A DNA stretch of 64,000 bases from CBDFMR01 sp965249765 (GTDB taxonomy: Bacteria; Bacteroidota; Bacteroidia; Chitinophagales; Saprospiraceae): contig CBDFMR010000004.1 in the NCBI GenBank assembly GCA_965249765.1, positions 248,001-312,000 of the forward strand, in the 5' to 3' direction. The notes under the pieces were generated by a model. That model was not told where the DNA came from and did not search any database. It saw only the letters and a list, made by a program, of their open reading frames with translations. Below are positions 9,216-19,099 of this stretch, piece after piece. Each line of letters starts with the position of its first letter. Positions within the stretch are counted from its first letter, which is position 1. The translations under genes and the position numbers were made by a program.

Positions 9216-9956
9216 ATGAATAAAATATCAATCATCATTGGACTATTTATCATTAGCTGTAGTCTTCAAGCTCAGAAAGAAGGTCACATCAAATACAAGG
9301 AGACCATTAAACTTGAAATAGATCTAGGAGAAGAAATGGAAGCAATGAAAGACATGTTTCCTGATAAGCAGACTTTTAACAAAGATCTGTTTTTCAATGC
9401 CAGCTCATCAGTCTATAGAGATTCTAAGGACAATGAAAATACTGATCAAGAGATAGGAAGTGAGGAGGAAGGATTTAAAATTGTCATTAAAAGAGACGAT
9501 GCAGAGAATATTTTCTACACAGATCATGTCGATAAAAAATTCATCAATCAGACTGGGTTTATGGGCAAAACATTCTTAATAGAAGAGACCATGGAACGAC
9601 CAAAATGGGTCTTAACTGGTGAAAAAGTGAAGTACCTGGGCTACGAGTGTCATAAAGCGACTCTCCAGGATGAGGACAAGGAATTCATTGCTTGGTTTAC
9701 ACCTGAGATTCCTGTTCAAGTAGGACCAGATTCTTTTAGTCAGTTACCTGGTGCCATATTAATGCTCACTCAAGGAGACCAATCTTACGAAATCATGGCC
9801 ACGGAAGTCAATCTCAGATCGGTATCAGATGAAGAGCTATCTGTTCCGACAAAAGGCAAGAAAGTGACAGTAGAAGAGTATGATAAAATCGTCGATGAAA
9901 AGACAAAGGAAATGGAAAAGATGAGTGGTGGCAATAGAATAATGATTAGAAACTAG
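9216..9956 (+). CDS. GLPGLI family periplasmic/secreted protein
   Basis: The 246-residue protein starts with a signal peptide (KISIIIGLFIISCSLQAQ) and contains the family hallmark around SQLPGAILMLTQGD, the GLPGLI-like motif. It also has the usual preceding pattern in which a metal- or redox-linked segment (YLGYECHKATLQD) is followed by AWFTPEIPVQVGP. The biochemical role of the family is not established. These genes typically sit beside a TonB-type outer-membrane protein and a two-component system, exactly as here: the beta-barrel gene follows after 45 bp and the kinase-regulator pair is divergent. A shared regulon with both is likely. Confidence 0.9.
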   Translation: MNKISIIIGLFIISCSLQAQKEGHIKYKETIKLEIDLGEEMEAMKDMFPDKQTFNKDLFFNASSSVYRDSKDNENTDQEIGSEEEGFKIVIKRDDAENIFYTDHVDKKFINQTGFMGKTFLIEETMERPKWVLTGEKVKYLGYECHKATLQDEDKEFIAWFTPEIPVQVGPDSFSQLPGAILMLTQGDQSYEIMATEVNLRSVSDEELSVPTKGKKVTVEEYDKIVDEKTKEMEKMSGGNRIMIRN

Positions 9957-10001
9957 CAATCAGCAAGAACCTTATCAAGGATCACCTCAAAACGTAGCAA
10001 C

Positions 10002-12743
10002 ATGAAGCTTGGATATAAAATTGTCCTGATCAATTGTTTGGTTGTCGCTTGTAATATCATGATCTTTTCTCAGCATGACTTGAGAGGAAAGGTCACCGAT
10101 GAAGACGGCAATAGTCTTCCTGATGCTACAGCCATTCTTATGAGTAGAGCGGATTCTTCGATGGTTAGTTTTGCCATTAGCAATGACGATGGCAATTTTA
10201 ATCTTCAGGGCGTTCTTCAATCTGAATATTTGATACAGCTATCCTTTGTTTCTTACACAGATATCAAGCAAGGTCTTCTGATCAATTGGTCGCAGAAAGT
10301 TATTGACTTGGGTGAGTTTTCATTACTGCCGTCATCAGAAATACTGCGTGAAGTAAAAATCGAAGCCGATCACATTCCGATGGGTATTAGAGGGGATACC
10401 ATATCATATAATGCGGCAGCTTTCAGTACCAAGCCCGGAGCTACCGTGGAAGATTTGCTCAAGAAGTTGCCGGGCATAGAAGTCGCTAGAGATGGTTCTA
10501 TTAAGGCTCAGGGTGAAGAGGTCGATAAGGTGTTGGTCGATGGTAAAGAGTTTTTTGGCAATGATCCTAAAATTGCTACTCAGAATCTGGATGCTGAAGC
10601 AATAGATAAGGTACAGGTTTATGACAAAAAATCAGAAGTAGCAGAATTCACGGGAGTGGATGATGGCAATGAAGAAAAAGCTATAGACCTAAAACTAAAA
10701 GATGAATACAAGAACGGGGAGTTTGGCAATATAGAAGCAGGGATAGGGACGGAGTCACGGTATAAAGCCAAACTCAACTACAACCGTTTTGGCCCTTCTA
10801 TGCAGGCCTCTCTCATAGCTTCTAATAATAATATTAACGAGCAAGCTTTCTCGTTCAATGATTATATCAGTTTTATGGGAGGGTTCAGTGATGCCATGTC
10901 TGCCTCCGATGGCATTATGAATTTTACAGGTGGATTTGGTAGAGGTTTAGTACCTCGAGGTATCAATAACAATACAGCAACGGGTTTGAATTTCAATTAT
11001 GATTTTTCTAAAAAACTAGAGCTGGTCAGCAATTATTTCTTCCTGCAATCGAAGAAAGATCTAGTTGAAAATTCTATTGGCAGGCAGTTTTCGTTAGATA
11101 GAACTTACACCTCTGTTGACTCTTCTTTGTCTGATGAAAAGAACATAAATCATCGGGTAAATACTAAGTTGAAGTACAAGCCCAGCCCATTTCTCCAGTT
11201 GATAGTTGACAACAACTTTTCCGGCGTCCTGGCAGATGGATTGAATCAAAGATCTACGGCATTCTCATCAGGAAGCGATAGGACCTTGACCAGAGCAAAT
11301 GCCTTACTCAATGATGACCAATGGGGATACGAGGGAAAGTTTCAGTTGAGAAAGAAATATGGAAAGAAAGGTAGAAATTGGGTTTCATCATTGGGTGGAA
11401 GTACAACAAAGTTTGACGAGGAAAATGAGATATCTAATCAATACAATTTTAATTCTCTGAGCACTCTGATAAAGCAAGATCAGGTTTATCAGAACCATAG
11501 AAAATCATTAAATCTGAGAACCACGTTTACGGAGCCTATAGCGTCGAAAAGATACTTGTCTCTATCATACGAGTTCCATCGTGAAAATGAGCAACCGGAA
11601 AAAGAGTTCTTTGATATTGTAGATAGCGAGCGACTCTACAATGGAGAATTGTCATCAATTTATGACAAGAACTTAAAATACCACAGAGGCGGACTTGCCT
11701 TCAAGAATAATGGTAAAAAAACTAAACTGACCTTAGGTGTAAAGGCTCAAAAAACGGATCTGTCTGGTAAAATCAACGATGGTGTAATGTCAATAAGTGG
11801 AAATTACTTTCATTGGTTACCCAGCCTTTCACTGGATTATGAAATGAGCAGTTCGAGGAGCCTCAATTTAGACTATACTACGTCTGTCAAAGCGCCTTCC
11901 CTCTCGCAGTTGATGCCGCTACCTGATAATGCAGATCCCAATTTATTTATCCTTGGTAATCCATCTCTCATACCTGAGTATAGCCATTCGGCAAGGGTGG
12001 GATATAACATGTTTGACCAGTTCAATTTTACCAATTTATTTACGAGTATTAATCTAAACTATACCAAGAATAGAATTGTCAATGAGATAAATATTAACGA
12101 AGACTTTACGAGAGTAATAAGACCTGTGAATACTGATAATTTTATTTCTCTAAATGGATTTGCATCATTCTCGAGACCTTTTAGACCATTAGGAATTAAG
12201 TATAGACTAAGCACTTACTTCGGAATAAATAAATATGAGAGTTTTATCAACACTACGAACAGTAAAGTTGATGAGAGACAACTAAACCTTCGTCTCACTC
12301 TTGAGAATAGGGTGAAAGAACATGTGGACATAGCAACAGGAGTAAGATGGTCATATAGTACTCGTTCTTATGCCATCAATGAAGATTTTGATCAGCAATA
12401 TTATAATTACGATCTATTCATTGATGGGGATTGGTATATGACCCCAAGTTTTACCTTGTCGATGTCATTTGATTATAAAACATACTCTCAAGAATCTTTC
12501 TCTGAGCCACAATCATTTAGTCTTCTTAATGCCCAGATACGGAAAGACCTAGGAGGCGATAAACTATCACTTGTAGTATCCGTATTTGACCTTCTGGATG
12601 AGAATGTAGGTGTTGAGAGAAATGGTGGTCTTAATTCAATCCATGAGATCGGATACAATACACTGGGTAGATATTTTATGGCCACCATGAAATACAAGCT
12701 CGGTAAGTCAAAGCAAAACGGCATCTCGGTAGATTTTGATTAA
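10002..12743 (+). CDS. TonB-dependent receptor-like outer-membrane beta-barrel protein
   Basis: This 913-residue protein has an N-terminal signal (about 1-25). A carboxypeptidase-like beta-sandwich follows (about 26-110, DLRGKVTDEDGNSLPDATAILM), then a plug-like region with ATVEDLLKKLPGIEVARDGS and VDKVLVDGKEFFGNDPK, and a large barrel of the OMP_b-brl_3 type. Such proteins are the usual partners of GLPGLI proteins in Bacteroidota. The ligand is unknown; peptide, metal or cell-wall stress roles have been suggested for the family only by context. It forms an operon with the GLPGLI gene upstream. Confidence 0.9.
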   Translation: MKLGYKIVLINCLVVACNIMIFSQHDLRGKVTDEDGNSLPDATAILMSRADSSMVSFAISNDDGNFNLQGVLQSEYLIQLSFVSYTDIKQGLLINWSQKVIDLGEFSLLPSSEILREVKIEADHIPMGIRGDTISYNAAAFSTKPGATVEDLLKKLPGIEVARDGSIKAQGEEVDKVLVDGKEFFGNDPKIATQNLDAEAIDKVQVYDKKSEVAEFTGVDDGNEEKAIDLKLKDEYKNGEFGNIEAGIGTESRYKAKLNYNRFGPSMQASLIASNNNINEQAFSFNDYISFMGGFSDAMSASDGIMNFTGGFGRGLVPRGINNNTATGLNFNYDFSKKLELVSNYFFLQSKKDLVENSIGRQFSLDRTYTSVDSSLSDEKNINHRVNTKLKYKPSPFLQLIVDNNFSGVLADGLNQRSTAFSSGSDRTLTRANALLNDDQWGYEGKFQLRKKYGKKGRNWVSSLGGSTTKFDEENEISNQYNFNSLSTLIKQDQVYQNHRKSLNLRTTFTEPIASKRYLSLSYEFHRENEQPEKEFFDIVDSERLYNGELSSIYDKNLKYHRGGLAFKNNGKKTKLTLGVKAQKTDLSGKINDGVMSISGNYFHWLPSLSLDYEMSSSRSLNLDYTTSVKAPSLSQLMPLPDNADPNLFILGNPSLIPEYSHSARVGYNMFDQFNFTNLFTSINLNYTKNRIVNEININEDFTRVIRPVNTDNFISLNGFASFSRPFRPLGIKYRLSTYFGINKYESFINTTNSKVDERQLNLRLTLENRVKEHVDIATGVRWSYSTRSYAINEDFDQQYYNYDLFIDGDWYMTPSFTLSMSFDYKTYSQESFSEPQSFSLLNAQIRKDLGGDKLSLVVSVFDLLDENVGVERNGGLNSIHEIGYNTLGRYFMATMKYKLGKSKQNGISVDFD

Positions 12744-12761
12744 GTAACCGTAATAACCAAT

Positions 12762-14980
12762 CTACCTTCTCAACAAAGTAATATCACCCTTGGTCTCGAT
12801 CTCATCGCCAGAAGAAAGTATCGCTTTGAAGACATAAAAATATACGTCCGTAGGAGCATTGCCCCCGTTGCTGTATCTTCCATCCCAACCAGTCACTGCG
12901 CATTCACTCGGCCTTGTCAATGCCATGCCGCCATCACAGTGAGCATATAATACTTCTGTTGAGCCTACTTCTGGTTTGCCTTCCTCTGTTGTTCTTTCCT
13001 CAGCCAACCATAATTCACTTTTCTCTCCATACTCATTGCACAAGCGATGTATCGTATTATCATCCACTTCTATGCTCATCGTCTTCTCTATTAAGGCTGA
13101 ACTGGATTCATAGCACTCACTTTGTCCTACGTAGCAAACTATGTCTTTAAAGTATGGAGCCATCTTGACTCCCTTTACCTCTTTAACAAATCTATGAGCA
13201 CTCTTTAAATCCAAGTTGCCGAGGGTCGTTTGGATCTTTTTTTTTTCGATAACCCGTCGATGTGCCAACTGATTCTTTCAGAATCTTTGCGCCCATTTCT
13301 GTATGGAGCCGTAGCAATTCCTTCTCGTAATCGTAAAAGTTGGTAGCTGTTTGTTCCAGGTGTTCTATCTCATTCAAAAGTTGGCTAAATTCCGCTTTAA
13401 GCTTAGCCTTATCCATTTGAATTTGTTTTTAGGTTTCCTCTAAGTTTACTCCTTTATGCGAAAGTTTGGGATACACCCTATGCTTTGGCCTTCTGCATTA
13501 TTTCTATAGAATAAGTAGTTGGCATTATTATTTACATTATTGATTGTTACGAATTCACCGGTTGTCGGCAACACAGCTAGATTTTTTTGACCACCTATTT
13601 GGGGTACTCCATCCGTGATTTCGGGACTGGATATCAGTAAAGCAAAAATATCATTAAAGTCGGATGGTGCCCATTCCGGATATTCTTCAGATCCAAAGAT
13701 ATACTCGAATTTTAACGTGCTGGACGTCGCCAATACATCTAGTTCAATCACACATGCATCATTGGATAGGGTTCCGTTACCCAACAAGTCTGAGAGTAAG
13801 TCCAAATCTGCATCCCCAGCCGTAAAGTGCATAGTTGCGATATTCATGGATGTATTAGGGCCAATGGCATTGACCGCTGATCCTGAACTGAGAATCAGTC
13901 CTTTGCCAAGTCCAAGATCGGAATTGATCCCTGACTCAAAGGTGCCAAAAGATCCCTCAGGACATTCAATATTACTGACAGTAACATCGGCCAGCGCTGA
14001 GGAAATTGAATTCTCGATTTCACTATTTGGAGGATTTTCTTCGATAGTGATTGGGACAATCTCTTCACATGGTTCAAGGAAGCATTCCCAGTAACCGGCA
14101 AATCCTTCAAGCTCTACACTTCCATCGCTAAACATTTGTATTGTTAGGCAATTGTCGGCAGCAACGGTATAGCAAACTCCACCACCTCCTTGAGTATCAC
14201 CACTTCCTATAGGATCTCCTATAGTTCCAATAATAGGAGCATTAACGTTGGCACCATTGTAAAAAATAACAGCATCACCACCAAAGCCAAATTCACTTTC
14301 AGCTATGTTGAAATATTCAAGATTAAAAACCAGACATTGATGAATTTCGTCGGGGCAAATCGTGAAAACGTTGTTTTCATTTCCAGAATAGTCGCCATCA
14401 GGTACTCCTGTATCGTAAAGAGTCCCATTACAGTCTGTAGAACCATCTTCATCTATGGTATATGTAGGGGCCATCTCTTCAATGCAAATGGTGAAGTCAC
14501 CTTCTAAGGCATCACCACCAAAATTAGCGATTCTGATGAAATACTGATCATTTGGGGTGAGAGCGGCGGCATTAAGAGTAACTGATTCTTCTCCTGCGTT
14601 TCTCGAGGCACAGTCCCTCAATGCCAAGGTATTTTCAAACAAAATCCTCTGTAAAGTGCAACTTGAATCGATGATAATGCCTGATTTCCATCCTGATTTG
14701 TTTCCGTTACGGTAACTCCATAATCAATTATTCCCTCTATTGCTGTGAAACTAAACCATACATCATTCAGAGGTGGATTACTTATAAAGCACGAAGGTTC
14801 ATTATCGGCCATGATATCGTAAGGGGGAGCACCAATGTTTGAGTAGACGTCAGATGGGCACAATGGCAACATGTTGAGATCTATAACTCCAGAACAGGCG
14901 TCATTTGTGGGTTGTGCAATTAGTCTAAGAGAAAGGAGTATAGAAATCAATAGAAAAAGTATCCTCATTTTGTCATACAC
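12762..14980 (-). pseudogene. Broken T9SS surface-protein gene (choice-of-anchor L, type B C-terminus)
   Basis: The N-terminal part (14980 down to about 14640) has a signal peptide (ILFLLISILLSLRLIAQ) and a domain with NDACSGVIDL. A one-base frameshift near 14640 then switches frame. From there to 13479 the gene encodes a CUB-like segment and a choice-of-anchor L domain (IGPNTSMNIATM, NDACVIELDVLA, FEYIFGSEEYPEW). At 13478 an ISKra4-like transposase fragment takes over. Past it, 12893 to 12762 encodes the tail of a gliding-motility-type T9SS sorting domain (TGWDGRYSNGGNAPTDVYFY, ending GDITLLRR). The gene was therefore a cell-surface protein exported by T9SS and is now split by a frameshift and an insertion with loss of its middle. 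Confidence 0.8.
12893..13478 (-). mobile_element. 5' fragment of an ISKra4-family insertion sequence
   Basis: The outer end reads GGGTGTATCCCAAAC inwards from 13478, sharing GGGTGTA with the inverted ends of the fuller element at 17671-18919. The transposase N-terminus begins at 13416 (MDKAKLKAEFSQLLNEIEHL). Frame is lost in a run of ten A residues near 13241-13250, and continues in another frame through SAHRFVKEVKGVKMAPYFKD to YAHCDGGMALTR. At about 12893 it is joined to the T9SS sorting-domain tail, so the 3' half and the other end are missing. The open frame at 12762-13268 is thus a chimera of transposase and sorting domain. Confidence 0.75.
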
Positions 14981-15087
14981 CCGTAGATTTCCCCCCGGAA
15001 ATGTATATCAGGCAGACCAAAATAGCATTTTTTTGTCAAAATAGGATAGGAGGCTAGGGAATGAAAATAGAATGAAAAAACTTAATT

Positions 15088-15741
15088 CTAGAAGTTCTTA
15101 GATAACTTTTCTTCCTTGATAAGTCTCTTGACATCAGATATAAGCACGTCGATGTTCTCTGGATCCGTTCCTTCTCCGAATGATCTTACCTGTCCCTTGC
15201 TATCAACGAGGATGATCTTTCCACTGTGCACAATACCTCCCGGAGCATCAGCATCCGTATAAGCACTGATAAAAAACTTGAATGCTAGATCCATAGTCTC
15301 TTGTTGATCACCTGTAAGAAAAACCCATTTACGCCTGTCGACGTTTTGATTTTCAGCATAGAGTTTTAAAGTCTCAGTGTTATCTCTTTTTGGATCTAGT
15401 GTAAAGGAGATCAATTTTACGCTAGGCTCGTCGACAAACTCATCATAAAGTCGGTGCATCTGTTTTTGAACCTTAGGGCAAATGGAAGGACAAGAAGTGA
15501 AGAAAAAATCGGCCAGATAGATGCCATTGGTAAAATCAGCATTGCTTACCCATTGACTATCTTGATTTACATATTTAAATTGCGGAATTGTATAAGGTAA
15601 AGTATCACCCTGTACTATCACTGGTTTTCCTAATATGGGTAGTCTTGGGACATCCGACTGACATGACCACAGTACAAGTAGTGCGACACTCACAATAACT
15701 AGATATATGTAGTTTCTATTCACCAATATGCCTTTTTGCAT
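15088..15741 (-). CDS. SCO1/SenC-family copper chaperone/thioredoxin-fold protein
   Basis: The 217-residue lipoprotein has a signal ending LWSC (Cys in a lipobox) and a thioredoxin-like domain. It carries the CxxxC copper-binding pair in FFTSCPSICPKVQ and the partner His in GGIVHSGKIILVD. SCO proteins deliver copper to the CuA site of cytochrome c oxidase, or act as thiol-disulfide reductases. The start is ambiguous: ATG at 15741 overlaps the upstream gene by 26 bp, whereas GTG at 15723 would overlap its stop by 8 bp. It is the second gene of a pair with the small lipoprotein gene and is likely translationally coupled to it. Confidence 0.92.
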   Translation of the reverse strand: MQKGILVNRNYIYLVIVSVALLVLWSCQSDVPRLPILGKPVIVQGDTLPYTIPQFKYVNQDSQWVSNADFTNGIYLADFFFTSCPSICPKVQKQMHRLYDEFVDEPSVKLISFTLDPKRDNTETLKLYAENQNVDRRKWVFLTGDQQETMDLAFKFFISAYTDADAPGGIVHSGKIILVDSKGQVRSFGEGTDPENIDVLISDVKRLIKEEKLSKNF

Positions 15742-16108
15742 CACTTAGGACTTCTAGCATTTGAGATTTAACCAAAGTGATCTTTTCCTTTTCTGAGGCA
15801 AGATACTTCATTATTTCATCAGAGTAGTTTTCCAGGTCGGGTTGTTTAAATTCATACATCCAATTCATCATGGCATCTTCGGCCTGAGAAATCTTATCAA
15901 GCATCTTTAAGTCCTCACTTGTCAATTGATACTGCGCAGTATCCTTCCTGATATTTTTCTTGATTCTGTGGTAACTCATCATCTCAGGCATCACTTCATC
16001 ATGGATGGTAATTACATCAGCATGGAGCTGTTTCATGTCATTAAGCTTGACATTGGTACAAGCGCTGATCAGAATAATACCGATGAATATGGTTCTGATG
16101 AGGGTCAC
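15716..16108 (-). CDS. Small lipoprotein, SCO operon partner
   Basis: The 130-residue product has a lipobox-type signal (MTLIRTIFIGIILISAC) and a mostly helical, charged remainder with several Met and His residues (LHADVITIHDEVMPEMMSYH). It precedes and overlaps the SCO1-like gene, so it may be a periplasmic helper in copper delivery. That is inferred from position and Met/His content only. I recognise no named family. Confidence 0.8.
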   Translation of the reverse strand: MTLIRTIFIGIILISACTNVKLNDMKQLHADVITIHDEVMPEMMSYHRIKKNIRKDTAQYQLTSEDLKMLDKISQAEDAMMNWMYEFKQPDLENYSDEIMKYLASEKEKITLVKSQMLEVLSDAKRHIGE

Positions 16109-16257
16109 TGATTTTAGATTTTATTGCAATTAATTGAACTAGAAAACACGAAGATCGTAATATTGTTTTTTTCTATCTCAAAACAACGGATCAAGATATC
16201 AGAAAGAAAGCAATCATATGGTTTAGAAATGATCTCAGACTGCATGACAATGAGACA

Positions 16258-17427
16258 TTGGTAGATGCCATGAAATCAGTAGATGAAATCATCCCAATAT
16301 ATGTTTTCGATGATCGGTTTTTTAATGGTAAAACTTCGATGGGGTTTGATCGTGTAGGGATTCATCGACGAAGGTTTATTCTGGAGTCAGTCCTTGATCT
16401 CAAAGCCCAACTAATTGCACTTGGATCGGACTTATTAATATTGCGAGGGAAGTCAGAGGATCAGATATATAATGTAGCGACTACTGTAAAGACCAGTTAT
16501 GTGTTTTGTAATCGTGAACGTACAAGAGATGAAGTTGAGATTCAGGACACATTGGAAAAAAGGCTCTGGACGATAGGGCAGGAAGTACGCTATAGCCGAG
16601 GGAAGATGCTCTATTACACTGCGGATTTGCCTTTTCCTGTTACACACACGCCTGATCAGTTTGCTACTTTTAGAAAAGAGGTGGGCAATTTTGTAGAGGT
16701 AAGAAAGCCACATGACATTCCTGATGTAATTCCCGCCTGGAATGAGGCTGGTTTGGAATCGATAAATTTTCCGCAATTCAATGATAATATTCCATCTGTT
16801 TACAAGGGTGGAGAATCTAGGGCACTTAATCGACTAAGAGATCTATTGAAGGAAAAGTCAAGAAGAAGCAGCAATGCAAATCTTTCACCGTGGTTGTCTT
16901 TAGGATGTCTTTCTCCTAAAAAACTTTATGAAGACCTACGAGGAAGGCCTCAGAACAAACATGTTCTTGATAATCTTGTGTACAGAGACTACTGTAGGCT
17001 GATGGCAAAAAAGCACAATCACCTCATGTTTACAAGAGAAGGCTTGGCTGAAAGTGCTAAGGTGAATGGTAGTACTGACTCTGATACATTCGAAAAATGG
17101 AAAACAGGTAAAACAGGTCAGCAGTTGATTGATGCCATCATGAACGAACTAGCTTTTACGGGTCACATAAATCATCAATCAAGATATCTCACCTCAAGGT
17201 TTATGATCCGGGAAATGGGTCTAGATTGGTTGATGGGCGCTCAATATTTCGAGTCTATCCTGATCGATTATGATCCATGCAGTAATTATTTCAATTGGAA
17301 TGTAGCGGCGGGAGTTGACCTCCATAAGGTTGACGAAAGGGACATCAATTACGACTTACAGCAAAAGAAATTAGATCCAGAAGGTGAGTACGTAAAGCGG
17401 TGGCTACAAGACGTTCAACACCCATGA
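16258..17427 (+). CDS. Cryptochrome DASH-type photolyase
   Basis: The protein is a flavin-dependent DNA photolyase/cryptochrome. The FAD-binding half shows LSPWLSLGCLSPKKLYEDL, NLVYRDYCRLMAKK, FTGHINHQSRYLTSRFM, YDPCSNYFNWNVAAGVD and the DASH-like ending DPEGEYVKRWL. The first in-frame start codon is TTG at 16258. However, homology clearly extends upstream from 16201 (KKAIIWFRNDLRLHDNETL), the first beta strand of the antenna domain. No ATG, GTG or TTG exists in that upstream frame, which is open back to 16138; only ATC, ATT or ATA codons are available. The start codon is therefore either non-canonical or mutated. Confidence 0.85.
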   Translation: MVDAMKSVDEIIPIYVFDDRFFNGKTSMGFDRVGIHRRRFILESVLDLKAQLIALGSDLLILRGKSEDQIYNVATTVKTSYVFCNRERTRDEVEIQDTLEKRLWTIGQEVRYSRGKMLYYTADLPFPVTHTPDQFATFRKEVGNFVEVRKPHDIPDVIPAWNEAGLESINFPQFNDNIPSVYKGGESRALNRLRDLLKEKSRRSSNANLSPWLSLGCLSPKKLYEDLRGRPQNKHVLDNLVYRDYCRLMAKKHNHLMFTREGLAESAKVNGSTDSDTFEKWKTGKTGQQLIDAIMNELAFTGHINHQSRYLTSRFMIREMGLDWLMGAQYFESILIDYDPCSNYFNWNVAAGVDLHKVDERDINYDLQQKKLDPEGEYVKRWLQDVQHP

Positions 17428-17670
17428 CGGCATCAAATTGTGAAATGCCCCTCCTAAATATTTAGAATATTTGCACTGTCTTACATCTGCCCATAGGTTG
17501 GGTTGATACTTGACACAATTAACCGTGGGTATAATTAATTTCACTTTTTTGAGCTATAACAATCTTTAGCGGTGGGTAGATTCCCTTTAGGGCTAGGGTA
17601 TGTGAAGCTCTTAATGTTCACGATGAGAGTAAAATTGAATTGGCAATATGGTTTACACACGACATAAACT
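17428..17670. other. Gene-free spacer left of the ISKra4 element
   Basis: No open frame or recognisable RNA is visible in these 243 bases. The last 30 or so bases could be intron domain IV sequence interrupted by the ISKra4 element, because ACATAA just before the insertion also precedes the equivalent point in the intron copy near 23915. That match is short. Confidence 0.4.
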
Positions 17671-18919
17671 GGGTGTAATTCAGTTTGTCGTATTAGGTCG
17701 CTATTTTACCCAGATACTCAGCAATCAAATTTCAATGTCCACTTTTATTTAATACCCTCAAATTGATTATGTTTTGAAGGCCTTTTTTTGACCATCGCTG
17801 ACCTGGCTGTTTAAGCCGTTTATGCAATACATTCCTATGAGCTGATTCTATGGCTCCTGACCCAATTAAGTACCCCTTATTTCTGAACTCGGGATAGTCC
17901 ATATAACTTTCATTTCGATCTAAGCAAGTATCCAGCTTTTGTTTCTGTTCGATTTGCGGTTTGGTTTTTATGACCAATTTTTCAACCCGTTCTCTTGCTT
18001 TTTTTATACCCTCTTCTTTCAGTATTTTTCCTGTCTTCTCCATCCAGTCTTTCTTCTCTTTGTTTCCTTTTATCCATAGCTTTACCAGCTTACCGATGTT
18101 CTCCATGCTGTGATAAAAATCCAATATCATCTGTGCTTTGGGGTATTCTGATTCAATCCATTTTGCTCCATCATTTACAAATATTTACCGTTCTTGTAGT
18201 GGCTCATATTGATCTACTAATCTTGACATCTTCTCTTCATATTCTTCATGGTCTCCTAAATGTCCAATGTATTCGCTCTCCCTAATCCACTATCTATTAG
18301 TGCTTTGAGGTAAAATTAAACTGCTTTTGAACACTCTGCCCAGCTTGGTCTCTTTCCATTTCTCTTCCCGTGTCAGCAAATGTCATCCATCCACTTGTAC
18401 ATATACCTGTTCTGTGTCTTTTACTGGCTCTACTTCATAATGGTCTTCTGCTTCAATCCACTCAGATGCTTGGTCTCCCATCTTAGAACTTATCCCATTA
18501 ATGCTCGTATCACTTATTTGTATCCCCATCAGCTTCTCAGCTATCTCTTCTCCACTTTCATAACAACAGAATTGTCCAATGAACACTAGCTTATCCTCTA
18601 AATATGGACTAACTTTTGAGCTTTTAAATTGCTCCATGTACTCGTGATTATTGTTCATTTCTACCTTTCCCGACCTTGTCGAAATGACTTTTTATTCTTC
18701 GGTCTTTGGTAACATCCCCAAGGGATGACTCAAATATTTCTCTCGCAAACTCTTGCCAAAGCTCTTAAAATTTGGACTTCTACTCGTAAAAACTTTCCGT
18801 TCCTTTTAGGTTCTTTACATCACTCAGAAGTTGGTCAAATTGTTCGCGCAATTTAACCTAATTCATTGTTCTATATTTTACACTATTTTACGACCTTTGA
18901 TACAAACTGAATTACACCC
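17671..18919 (-). mobile_element. ISKra4-family insertion sequence with degenerate transposase
   Basis: The ends are inverted repeats: GGGTGTAATTCAGTTTGT reads inwards at 17671 and again on the minus strand from 18919, giving 18 matched bases and a 1249-bp element. Transposase pieces are on the minus strand. An N-terminal part lies around 18660-18860 with stops, a middle part at 18383-18658 (VSPYLEDKLVFIGQFCCYES), and a C-terminal part at 17732-18130 that includes YLIGSGAIESAHRNVLHKRL, the conserved ISKra4 C-terminal block. Several frameshifts and stops make it non-functional. It appears to have landed in a group II intron copy whose 3' end resumes at about 18922. Confidence 0.85.
17732..18858 (-). 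pseudogene. ISKra4-family transposase remnant
   Basis: Three out-of-frame pieces add up to one transposase. The region 18383-18658 carries the zinc- and helix-rich N-terminal half ending YVQVDG, and 17732-18130 carries the catalytic C-terminus with GSGAIESAHRNV and GQRWSKKG. Internal stops separate them, so no intact enzyme can be made. Confidence 0.8.
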
Positions 18920-18921
18920 TA

Positions 18922-19094
18922 ATAGTATAGCTATATCTTAAATTACAGACTACTCATGAGTGGTGTAAAGAGTGCGATTGATTATGGGTTTTCGAACCGC
19001 CGTATACAGCCTGTCCTGCTAATGGCGGGAAGACCCGTACGTACGGTGGTGTGAGAGGTGCACCTCATCAGTTATCGCTGGTGGGGCCATCTAC
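18922..19094 (+). mobile_element. Group II intron IntA, 3' fragment (copy 1)
   Basis: The piece matches the 3' part of the intron copies ending at 24040 and 53307. It includes a domain V hairpin (GAACCGCCGTA pairing with TACGGTGG) and a domain VI stem, ending CCATCTAC. Unusually, the tip of domain V holds about 25 extra bases (19008-19032) that can fold into a six-pair hairpin. The 5' side is cut off by the ISKra4 element. Five bases, TCGAC, separate it from IntB. Confidence 0.75.
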
Positions 19095-19099
19095 TCGAC

